Shown here piece by piece: positions 1 through 5,694 of a stretch of 6,849 nt of DNA. The notes beneath the pieces are model-generated. The model worked only from the letters and a program-made list of their open reading frames with translations. It was not told where the DNA came from and searched no databases. Origin of the DNA: Thermoplasmatales archaeon (GTDB taxonomy: Archaea > Thermoplasmatota > JASEFT01 > JAUWIS01); the NCBI GenBank assembly GCA_030019485.1, contig JASEEW010000093.1, positions 1 through 6,849 of the forward strand, in the 5' to 3' direction. The position numbers and the translations under genes are program-made. How positions within the stretch are numbered: the stretch's first letter is position 1; the number at the start of each line of letters is the position of its first letter.

Positions 1-2
1 AT

Positions 3-896
3 TTAATTGATAGATTGATAGAAAATCATAATGTTACTGTTTACGATAATCTGAGTTCTGGTAAAAAAGAGTTTATTTCACAGCATTTTGGCAAAAAAAA
101 TTTCAGGTTCATAAAGGCCGATTTGCTTGATATAAAAAAACTAAAAAATGCTATGAGAGAACAGGATTTTGTTTTCCATTTTGCAGCAAACTCGGATGTT
201 CGTCTTGGTGCGGAGAAAACAGATATACCGCTGAAACAGAATATTATTGCAACATACAACTTGCTTGAATCAATGAGGTTAAATGATGTGAAAAATATTA
301 TGTTCCCATCTTCATGCACAGTCTATGGTGAAACAAACATTACACCAATTCCTGAGGATTATGGGCCTATGATACCTGTGTCATTGTATGGTGCATCAAA
401 ATTGGCATCTGAAGGGCTTATAACTGCATACTCAAGCATGTTTGACATGAATACATGGATTTTCAGGTTTGCGAACATTATTGGGAGTAGAGGCACACAT
501 GGCGTGATATTTGATTTCATCAACAAACTAAGAAAAAAATCTGATGAACTGGAAATACTTGGTGATGGGAGGCAGACAAAATCCTATTTATATGTAAATG
601 ACTGTATAGATGCAATGCTTTCTGCTGTTGAAAAATCAAATGATAAAGTTAATATTTTTAATCTTGGCTGTGGGGACTGGATAAATGTGAACAGGATTGC
701 TGAAATTGTTGTTGAGGAAATGAATTTAAAAAATGTGAAATTCAAATACACTGGGGGTAGCAGGGGATGGAAAGGAGATATACCAAAAATTATGCTTTCG
801 ATAGAGAAAATAGAAAAACTTGGCTGGAAACCAAGATATAATTCAGAAAAAGCAGTTAGAATGACAGCAAAATTATTGATAAAGGAGGTAGGATGA
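3..896 (+). CDS. NAD-dependent sugar-nucleotide epimerase/dehydratase, 5' partial
   Basis: Extended-SDR enzyme that probably interconverts nucleotide-sugar epimers in the cytosol. The frame is open to the window edge, so the N-terminus with the first beta strand and the Gly-rich NAD loop lies outside; a TTG at 15 is inside the gene and is not the start. Visible hallmarks are HFAAN near nt 180-193 (end of the fourth Rossmann strand), the catalytic Ser region PSSCTVYGE at 306-332, and the YxxxK pair in SLYGASKLASE with Tyr at 387-389 and Lys at 399-401. The C-terminal half has the substrate-domain pattern ILGDGRQTKSYLYVNDC and ends with GWKGD and LGWKP motifs. From memory, this matches an archaeal group usually annotated as UDP-glucose 4-epimerase, but specificity is not shown by sequence. 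Its stop lies one base before the transaldolase ATG, so it is the upstream member of the heptose-type operon and might act on NDP-heptose instead. Confidence 0.88.
   Translation, partial: LIDRLIENHNVTVYDNLSSGKKEFISQHFGKKNFRFIKADLLDIKKLKNAMREQDFVFHFAANSDVRLGAEKTDIPLKQNIIATYNLLESMRLNDVKNIMFPSSCTVYGETNITPIPEDYGPMIPVSLYGASKLASEGLITAYSSMFDMNTWIFRFANIIGSRGTHGVIFDFINKLRKKSDELEILGDGRQTKSYLYVNDCIDAMLSAVEKSNDKVNIFNLGCGDWINVNRIAEIVVEEMNLKNVKFKYTGGSRGWKGDIPKIMLSIEKIEKLGWKPRYNSEKAVRMTAKLLIKEVG
883..888 (+). promoter_or_regulatory. Strong Shine-Dalgarno site for the transaldolase gene
   Basis: GGAGGT lies inside the last codons of the epimerase gene, 9 bases before the ATG at 898. It is a near-perfect match to the archaeal 16S 3' end. 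It fixes the ATG as the start and indicates efficient translation, coupled to the upstream gene. Confidence 0.75.
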
Positions 897-897
897 A

Positions 898-1551
898 ATG
901 AAAATATTTATTGACACAGCAAATATAGAGGAAATCAGGAATGCATGGAATATGGGCGTCATTGATGGGGTTACAACAAACCCGACCCTTATGTCAATGG
1001 AAAAAATGAAGCCCGAAAAAATAATGGAGGAGATAATAAAAATTGTGAAAGGACCAATCAGTCTTGAAGCAACACATCTTGATTCCTATAAAGGCATTGT
1101 GGAAGATGCAGAAAAACTTTCGCGTCTTTCAAAGAATGTTGTTGTGAAAATACCGATGACTGAGGAGGGGATGAAGGCAGTTAAAATATTGAGTAAAAAG
1201 GGAATAAAAACAAATGTTACACTTGTTTTCTCCGCTAATCAGGCGTTGCTTGCTGCGAAGGCTGGTGCTGATTATGTAAGCCCATTCATAGGCAGACTTG
1301 ACGATATTGGTAATGAGGGCATGCAGATTGTAAGGGACATAATACAGATATATAAAAACTACAATTTTAAAACACAGGTGATTGTTGCATCAGTACGTCA
1401 TCCCATGCATGTTGTTGAGGCTGCAAAGATAGGGGCGCATGTTGCAACTATACCACCAAATGTTATCAAAAAGATGTTCAGGCATTCTTTGACAGATGCT
1501 GGAATAAAGAGATTTGAGGAGGACTGGAAAAAGGCATTGAGTTTCAGGTGA
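898..1551 (+). CDS. tal: Transaldolase, small TalC/FSA-fold type
   Basis: A 217-residue TIM-barrel class I aldolase, the usual length for the TalC/fructose-6-phosphate aldolase (FSA) group. Family landmarks are FIDTA with Asp6, GVTTNPT with Asn28, the Schiff-base Lys84 in VVVKIPMT, TNVTLVFS at 105-112, GRLDD at 132-136 with Arg133, and ASVRHP with Ser165. Two positions separate real transaldolases from FSA: E. coli FSA has Gln59 and Tyr131, while this protein has Glu57 (SLEAT) and Phe130 (SPFIGRLDD). That favours transaldolase: transfer of a dihydroxyacetone unit from fructose-6-phosphate to erythrose-4-phosphate, giving sedoheptulose-7-phosphate. Directly downstream is a sedoheptulose-7-phosphate isomerase gene, so its likely job is precursor supply for heptose synthesis rather than general pentose metabolism. 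The activity call rests on residue comparison from memory. Confidence 0.9.
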   Translation: MKIFIDTANIEEIRNAWNMGVIDGVTTNPTLMSMEKMKPEKIMEEIIKIVKGPISLEATHLDSYKGIVEDAEKLSRLSKNVVVKIPMTEEGMKAVKILSKKGIKTNVTLVFSANQALLAAKAGADYVSPFIGRLDDIGNEGMQIVRDIIQIYKNYNFKTQVIVASVRHPMHVVEAAKIGAHVATIPPNVIKKMFRHSLTDAGIKRFEEDWKKALSFR

Positions 1552-1565
1552 TAAAATGGATAAAA
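1546..1565 (+). repeat. Direct repeat, copy 1: duplicated translation-start region
   Basis: AGGTGATAAAATGGATAAAA here matches the segment at 1628-1647 in 19 of 20 positions, 82 bases apart. Each copy carries an AGGTGA ribosome binding site, a start codon (ATG at 1556, TTG at 1638) and Asp-Lys codons. This copy overlaps the transaldolase stop codon. It could be a relic of a local duplication of the gmhA start region, or chance convergence on an optimal initiation sequence. Confidence 0.6.
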
Positions 1566-1633
1566 TGTATTTTTGGTTAGGGAAAGAAATGATAACAAAA
1601 TCAAATGTTGAATACTCCTCACTAAAGAGGTGA
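1556..1633 (+). CDS. Possible 25-residue small ORF between tal and gmhA
   Basis: It begins at ATG 1556, with a good AGGTGA site 4 bases upstream, and stops at TGA 1631-1633. Its last codons form the ribosome binding site of gmhA. The product would be a short, partly basic peptide starting MDKMYFWLGKEM, with no recognisable domain. The 86-base tal-gmhA gap is the largest in this otherwise packed operon, and the ORF nearly fills it. It may be a real small protein, a leader ORF that couples translation to gmhA, or a relic of a duplicated start region. I know no family for it. Conservation across relatives would be needed to call it a gene. Confidence 0.3.
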   Translation: MDKMYFWLGKEMITKSNVEYSSLKR

Positions 1634-1647
1634 TAAATTGGATAAAA
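1628..1647 (+). repeat. Direct repeat, copy 2: gmhA ribosome binding site and start
   Basis: Partner of the 1546-1565 copy, with one mismatch (T for A in the start codon, giving TTG rather than ATG). AGGTGA at 1628-1633 is the gmhA Shine-Dalgarno site, 4 bases before the TTG. An in-frame TAA at 1623-1625 rules out an upstream start for gmhA, so this site decides the start. Confidence 0.6.
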
Positions 1648-2180
1648 AAGGATTTATAAAAAAATATTTGGATGAATCAATTCATTGTGTTGAATTGTTG
1701 AAGGAGCAGTCTGAAAAGATAGAGAAAATTTCAAACATTTTGCAGAATGCAAAAAATAATGGGAAAAAAATTTTTCTTTTCGGGAACGGTGGAAGTGGCT
1801 CAACAGCATCACATTTAGTATGTGATTTTGCAAAATTTAAAAAACTGAAGGTATTTGCTTTAACAGATAATGTCCCACTAATCACCGCCTGGAGCAATGA
1901 TGAAAATTATGATGTTGTTTTCAAGGAGCAGTTAAGAAATTTAGCTGAGAAGGATGATGTTGTAATAGGAATAAGCGGCAGCGGGAAATCAAAAAACATT
2001 ATTGAGGCAGTAAAATTTGCAAAAGAAAATGGTTGCATAACAATTGGCTTCGCAGGGTTTGATGGTGGAACACTGAAGAATGTAGCAGATGAGTGCATTG
2101 TTGTGAAAATAAACAACATGCAGCATTCTGAGGATATGCATCTGATTGTTGGTCATTTAACTGCATTGCTGTTGGAGTAA
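1638..2180 (+). CDS. gmhA: SIS-domain sedoheptulose-7-phosphate isomerase (phosphoheptose isomerase)
   Basis: A 180-residue, single SIS-domain cytosolic sugar isomerase, close to the usual GmhA length. It starts at TTG after an AGGTGA site; no in-frame ATG occurs until residue 161. A helical N-terminus (about 1-40) leads to the phosphate-binding signature GNGGS at 49-53, then SGSGKS at 113-118 (the second phosphosugar loop) and DGG at 142-144. The C-terminal helix QHSEDMHLIVGH places His168 where E. coli GmhA has its catalytic His180. E. coli Glu65 appears to be replaced by Asp63 in SHLVCDF. From memory, this HxxxD pattern is seen in a GmhA-like subgroup, so it need not mean loss of function. 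The expected reaction is sedoheptulose-7-phosphate to D-glycero-D-manno-heptose-7-phosphate. Lying between transaldolase and gmhB supports the assignment. Another ketose/aldose phosphate isomerase is the main alternative. Confidence 0.85.
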   Translation: MDKKGFIKKYLDESIHCVELLKEQSEKIEKISNILQNAKNNGKKIFLFGNGGSGSTASHLVCDFAKFKKLKVFALTDNVPLITAWSNDENYDVVFKEQLRNLAEKDDVVIGISGSGKSKNIIEAVKFAKENGCITIGFAGFDGGTLKNVADECIVVKINNMQHSEDMHLIVGHLTALLLE

Positions 2181-2183
2181 AAA

Positions 2184-2666
2184 ATGGGAAAGTTTGTTTT
2201 TCTTGACAGGGATGGTGTAATAAATAAAAACAGAAACGATTACGTTAAAACATGGGATGAGTTTGAATTTCTGCCAAATGCAAAAAAAGGAATTAAACTG
2301 CTGAATGATAATGGTTTTAAAATCCTAATCATTACCAACCAGTCAGTTGTTGGCAGGGGAATAATCAAAGAAAAAACATTGAATGAAATACATGAAAAAA
2401 TGCTGAAAGAGTTAAATGAATGCGGGTGCAGAATTGAGAAAATATATTGCTGTCCTCATGCGCCTTGGGATAACTGTGACTGCAGGAAACCAAAGGCGGG
2501 ACTGCTGCTGAAGGCTGCAAAGGATTTCAACATAGATTTAAAGAAATGCCATTTTATCGGTGACAGCAAAACCGATGAGGAGGCAGGCAAAACCGTGGGT
2601 TGTAAAACATATCTTGTTTCAGAACACAGGGATTTATTGGATATAGCAAGAACATTAATAAAATAA
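2184..2666 (+). CDS. gmhB: D-glycero-D-manno-heptose 1,7-bisphosphate 7-phosphatase (HAD family)
   Basis: A 160-residue HAD phosphatase of the histidinol-phosphatase/GmhB type. Motif I is FLDRDGVIN, with nucleophile Asp8 and acid/base Asp10; motif II is TNQS at 51-54; the Lys motif is CRKPK at 100-104; motif IV is GDSKTD at 126-131. A structural zinc loop is visible as Cys90, His92, Cys98 and Cys100, typical of GmhB. It should remove the C7 phosphate from heptose-1,7-bisphosphate in the cytosol before nucleotide activation. The ATG lies 3 bases after the gmhA stop, with GGAG at 2174-2177 inside the end of gmhA, so the two are coupled. The C-terminus is shorter than in E. coli GmhB but complete for the fold. 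I cannot tell alpha- from beta-anomer specificity, so whether ADP- or GDP-heptose is made stays open. Histidinol-phosphatase is a weaker alternative given the neighbours. Confidence 0.88.
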   Translation: MGKFVFLDRDGVINKNRNDYVKTWDEFEFLPNAKKGIKLLNDNGFKILIITNQSVVGRGIIKEKTLNEIHEKMLKELNECGCRIEKIYCCPHAPWDNCDCRKPKAGLLLKAAKDFNIDLKKCHFIGDSKTDEEAGKTVGCKTYLVSEHRDLLDIARTLIK

Positions 2667-2669
2667 CTA

Positions 2670-2677
2670 TTTATATT
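2670..2677 (+). promoter_or_regulatory. Putative archaeal TATA box for the flippase gene
   Basis: TTTATATT sits in the 31-base gap after gmhB, with its centre about 25 bases before the flippase ATG at 2698. That is the TATA-to-start-site distance expected if transcription begins at or next to the ATG, that is, a leaderless mRNA. No convincing Shine-Dalgarno site precedes that ATG, which agrees. Read-through from the upstream operon may also occur. The site is short and AT-rich background makes chance matches likely. Confidence 0.45.
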
Positions 2678-2697
2678 CTATAGATGATTACAAGTGG

Positions 2698-4320
2698 ATG
2701 ATTGCCAGAAAATCAATGCTAATTGTATTGACACAAGGTATAAATGCAATAATAGGCTTTGTTGGTCTGCTCATCCTAGCAAAATTCTGGGGAAACTTTG
2801 CGCCAACAGCACTGGGTATTGTTGCTTTCGCAATGTCATTCATTGGAATGTTCGGTTTTATATCAGACCTTGGTTTTGGTGGCGCGCATATAAAAAGAGT
2901 ATCAGAAGGAAAAGATTTGGGGAAATGCATTGGCACATATGTTGTTGTTAAACTTATTTTGACAACTACCATGGTTGCTGTCGTGCTTGGTGGAATCTTT
3001 ATTTGGAAAGGTTTATTACATCAGGGTTTTTATGATGCGACAAAGGAGAGTGTTATCTACATTATGCTTCTTTATAACGTTTTAATGTCTTTTGTATATA
3101 TTTCTTTACACACATTTAATGCTAGGGAAGAAATTGCGAAAATGCAATTTCCAATGGTTTCTGAAACACTTTTCAGGGTTCCATTAATGATTCTTGTTGC
3201 ATCTGCAGGAGCAGCAGGCGTATCAATCGTCAATCCAGAACTTGGATACGACAAAATTCAACCATTTGGATGGCCATCATTCCTTAGAGGAGCACAGGAT
3301 TTCATTGCATCACACGCTGTTGGCTCTTTAGCATCAACCTATGCCTTGGGTGTATTTGCTATGTTAATCTTAGGCTTCTTTTTTTTCAGGGGATATCCTA
3401 TAAGCAGACCAAACAAGGAATATTTCAAAAGTTATTTTGCCTTTGCACTCCCAACCATGCTTGTCTCAACAATAGCGGTAATCTCAACAAACATTGACAG
3501 GGTTATGATTGGTTATTTCTGGAGTGCTGAAGATGTAGGTTTTTATTTTAGTGCACAAAAAATAGCATTTTTTGTTTTAGTGATTGCATCAAGTGTTGGT
3601 GCGTTGCTGTTTCCAACGATTTCCTCTTATCATGCAAAAAACCAACTTAGTGATATAAGAAAAACAGTGAATCTTGCCTTAAGATATATATCAATGACAG
3701 CGTGCCCAGCTGTTGTATTTATAATTGTGTTCAGAAAAGCGGTTATTGATGTTGTCCTTAGCTCTGCATTCTATCCAGCGGCACCAGTGCTAATTGTTCT
3801 TTTAGTCTATGTTTTGATTGCTTCTTTAATGCATCCGTATGCACTTGTGGTTACAGGCATGAACAGGCCAGGGTTGGCTGCAAAAACAAGTTTTATTATT
3901 TGTGTTACAAACATTGTTCTTAATACTTTGTTTATTCCGAAGAATGGTGTTTTATCTATTTTTGGGATTAATGGGTCGACAGGCGCGGCTACTGCAACAG
4001 CAATTTCAGGGTTCGTTAGTCTTGTAATACTTATGTTTCTATCAAAACGACTTGTAGGAATAAAAATATCAAAAAAACCATTGCTTCACATGTCTGCTGC
4101 CTGTGTAATGGGCTGTCTGCTATACTATCTTAGTACCCTTACTGCCTTTGTCAGATGGTATCATCTTGTGTTTTTCGGAATTATTGGTTTAGGCGTATAT
4201 CTTGGAATACTGTATTTGTTTAAAGAATTCACAAAAGATGACCTAAACTTCTTTTTAGACACAGTAAACCCAAAGGAGATGGCAAAATATGTTAAATCTG
4301 AGTTAAAAAGAAAAGATTAA
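2698..4320 (+). CDS. Wzx/RfbX-like oligosaccharide flippase (MOP superfamily)
   Basis: A 540-residue integral membrane protein with about 14 hydrophobic segments, near residues 8-30, 36-60, 80-103, 118-140, 155-178, 210-235, 245-265, 285-305, 335-355, 360-380, 393-412, 425-450, 462-480 and 485-508. The N-terminal pattern, with ISDLGFGGAH and KRVSEGKDLGK, and the central NIDRVMIGYFW are typical of polysaccharide-synthesis flippases (COG2244-like). It should move lipid-linked oligosaccharide across the cytoplasmic membrane. A loop of about 35 residues near 175-210, rich in Pro, Gly and aromatics, breaks the usual helix spacing between segments 5 and 6. The C-terminus is a Lys-rich cytosolic tail. 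It begins after a TATA-like box and has no clear ribosome binding site. Position between the heptose genes and a GT2 gene points to a glycan export role. The exact lipid or glycan substrate cannot be read from sequence. Confidence 0.88.
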   Translation: MIARKSMLIVLTQGINAIIGFVGLLILAKFWGNFAPTALGIVAFAMSFIGMFGFISDLGFGGAHIKRVSEGKDLGKCIGTYVVVKLILTTTMVAVVLGGIFIWKGLLHQGFYDATKESVIYIMLLYNVLMSFVYISLHTFNAREEIAKMQFPMVSETLFRVPLMILVASAGAAGVSIVNPELGYDKIQPFGWPSFLRGAQDFIASHAVGSLASTYALGVFAMLILGFFFFRGYPISRPNKEYFKSYFAFALPTMLVSTIAVISTNIDRVMIGYFWSAEDVGFYFSAQKIAFFVLVIASSVGALLFPTISSYHAKNQLSDIRKTVNLALRYISMTACPAVVFIIVFRKAVIDVVLSSAFYPAAPVLIVLLVYVLIASLMHPYALVVTGMNRPGLAAKTSFIICVTNIVLNTLFIPKNGVLSIFGINGSTGAATATAISGFVSLVILMFLSKRLVGIKISKKPLLHMSAACVMGCLLYYLSTLTAFVRWYHLVFFGIIGLGVYLGILYLFKEFTKDDLNFFLDTVNPKEMAKYVKSELKRKD

Positions 4321-4345
4321 CTAAACACAATATGTTTCAGGGTTT

Positions 4346-5005
4346 ATGAAGGTCTCAGTTGTGATTCCAACAATTAATGAGGAGGAATCAATAGGGCAGG
4401 TTATGGACGAAATCCCAGAAGAACTTGATGCAGAGGTTGTAGTTGTTGATTCTAACTCAAAGGACAGAACAGTTGAAATAGCGCAAGAGAAAGATGCAAA
4501 AATAATAAATGAACCGAGGCTTGGCTATGGCAGGGCATACAAAACAGGTTTTGAGAATGTGTCAGGTGATATTATCGTGACACTTGATGGTGATTTAACA
4601 TATCCTGCAAATAAAATAAAAGATTTTGTTGATATGCTTGAAAACGAGAAACTTGATTTTATCACCTGCGACAGGTTAACAAGACTTGATAAAGATGTGA
4701 TGTCACTGAAGCATAGATTTGGAAACTGGGTTCTCTCACTTACCGCAAACATCCTCTTCGGCGTAAAAATAAGGGACTCTCAGTCAGGCATGTGGATTTT
4801 CAGAAAAAACATTTTAGACAAATTAAATTTAACCTCTGACGAAATGGCTTTCTCAGAGGAAATAAAAATAGAGGCGTGGAAAAAAGGTTTCAGATGCATG
4901 GAAATACCAATAGAATACAGAATGAGGAAAGGCGAGGCGAAACTGATGAGTTGGAAGCACGGTGTTAGTAATTTACTGTTTCTGTTCAGGAAAAAATTCA
5001 GGTAA
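4346..5005 (+). CDS. GT2 glycosyltransferase, dolichyl-phosphate mannose/glucose synthase-like
   Basis: A 219-residue GT-A glycosyltransferase. It opens with VSVVIPTINEEESIG (3-17), followed by VVVDSNSKDRT (32-42, the nucleotide-binding Asp region), the metal-binding DGD at 81-83 in LDGDLTYP, then DSQSGMWIF (144-152) and SEEIKIEAWKKGF (170-182), all as in DPM1/DPG-synthase-type enzymes. There is no C-terminal membrane domain, so it is probably a soluble or membrane-associated enzyme that moves a sugar from a nucleotide donor to a polyprenyl phosphate. The ATG lies 25 bases after the flippase stop, with only a weak GGG before it; ATG is supported by the motif starting at residue 3. It probably belongs to the same transcript as the flippase. 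Its last 33 bases overlap the convergent minus-strand membrane ORF. The donor sugar is unknown; mannose, glucose or a heptose are all conceivable. Confidence 0.88.
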   Translation: MKVSVVIPTINEEESIGQVMDEIPEELDAEVVVVDSNSKDRTVEIAQEKDAKIINEPRLGYGRAYKTGFENVSGDIIVTLDGDLTYPANKIKDFVDMLENEKLDFITCDRLTRLDKDVMSLKHRFGNWVLSLTANILFGVKIRDSQSGMWIFRKNILDKLNLTSDEMAFSEEIKIEAWKKGFRCMEIPIEYRMRKGEAKLMSWKHGVSNLLFLFRKKFR

Positions 5006-5302
5006 GGATGCAGTTTCTACAATTAGCTCACCTTTGTTAATTCTTCTAATTGGTATAAGATATACTATAATTGATAGAACTGAAGGTATCATGAGAACAG
5101 CAAGGATGAAGGGAGAAAAAAATATTTTCAGTAATGAAGCAGGAGACATCAGCATTACCAGTGATGAAAAAACAATGTTCATGGTTACTGTTAAAATTAA
5201 CATTGAATAAAGCACGATTTTTCCATTTCTGTTTTCAAGGTTATACAGAAAACAAAAAGATACAAGGACAGCAAAAAATGGGCTAAATACACCTATTCCC
5301 AT
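4973..5302 (-). CDS. Small multi-pass membrane protein, unknown function
   Basis: A 109-residue hydrophobic protein not recognised as any family. Segments near 3-21, 29-53 and 57-84 look membrane-spanning, followed by a basic PIRRINKGE stretch and a polar tail. Its ATG lies 2 bases after the stop of the upstream membrane ORF. Its frame is open upstream to 5374 without another start codon. The extra codons before the ATG (Phe-Pro-Ser-Asn-Val-Arg) read naturally into this protein. It may therefore be the C-terminal half of one six-helix protein of about 240 residues that is split by a -1 frame change (see findings). It overlaps the 3' end of the convergent GT2 gene by 33 bases. The long hydrophobic run over two ORFs is the main evidence for coding; I see no catalytic motif. 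Confidence 0.55.
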   Translation of the reverse strand: MGIGVFSPFFAVLVSFCFLYNLENRNGKIVLYSMLILTVTMNIVFSSLVMLMSPASLLKIFFSPFILAVLMIPSVLSIIVYLIPIRRINKGELIVETASLPEFFPEQKQ

Positions 5303-5304
5303 CC

Positions 5305-5694
5305 TTACATTACTTGGAAAAAAATCTGCAGAAAATTTAATATGATTGCTAATATGAGAAAAATAAATCCATATTTAACAAATTTTTCATGCTTTTTTCC
5401 AAACTCCTTTCTTCCTAAAAATATGTATATAAAACCAAGAACAAACAGTATAAATACAACAAGCCCAAGTATAAAAATAGTTCCAATTATCATCACAAGT
5501 TGTTCCCAAAATTTTTCAGTCTCCATAGCTATTGTTTCCATATCAGTAATGTTTCCTCCAGAACCTGCTTGCATAAAACCCATTACAGACGTATATAAGA
5601 GGTACACTATTATAGGGGTAAACAAAGACAAAATAGGAACTACCAAAAGACATATCAGCCCATTCTTGGTATAACTTTTTACCTTAGATTTCAT
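5305..5694 (-). CDS. Small three-helix membrane protein, unknown function
   Basis: With the ATG at 5694 this is 129 residues, beginning with the basic segment MKSKVKSYTKNG and then helix 1 (about 12-34). A polar extracytoplasmic or loop region with GSGGNITD (44-51) follows, then helix 2 (66-94), a charged loop GRKEFGKKHEKF (94-105) and helix 3 (107-127). An ATG at 5718 in the same frame is possible but would lie deeper inside the HD gene. The chosen start overlaps the end of the HD gene by 11 bases, indicating coupling. The charged GRKEFG loop between two helices recalls uncharacterised archaeal multi-pass proteins, but I cannot assign a named family. The ORF ends just after a T7 run, four codons beyond a T-TTT-TTC heptamer, and may continue into the next ORF by a -1 frame change. 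Confidence 0.6.
   Translation of the reverse strand: MKSKVKSYTKNGLICLLVVPILSLFTPIIVYLLYTSVMGFMQAGSGGNITDMETIAMETEKFWEQLVMIIGTIFILGLVVFILFVLGFIYIFLGRKEFGKKHEKFVKYGFIFLILAIILNFLQIFFQVM

Noticed and set aside
15..17. TTG as a start codon for the epimerase
   Set aside because: The frame is open upstream to the window edge (Leu-Ile-Asp-Arg precede it), and the required NAD-binding loop would lie upstream, so the gene is cut by the window.
2688..2972. Frames overlapping the flippase N-terminus on both strands
   Set aside because: Shadows of the flippase, whose own frame gives a full 14-helix protein.
4321..4345. Possible separate promoter for the GT2 gene
   Set aside because: The 25-base gap has no good TATA-like box at the right distance; co-transcription with the flippase is simpler.
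101..4998. Recurring TTTCAGG words across the plus strand
   Set aside because: Most fall in frame as Phe-Arg codons using AGG, so they reflect codon preference, not a spaced repeat or binding site.
4962..5210. Plus-strand open frame of 82 codons past the GT2 gene
   Set aside because: It overlaps GT2 in another frame, has no recognisable motif, and runs opposite to a membrane ORF with coherent hydrophobic segments.
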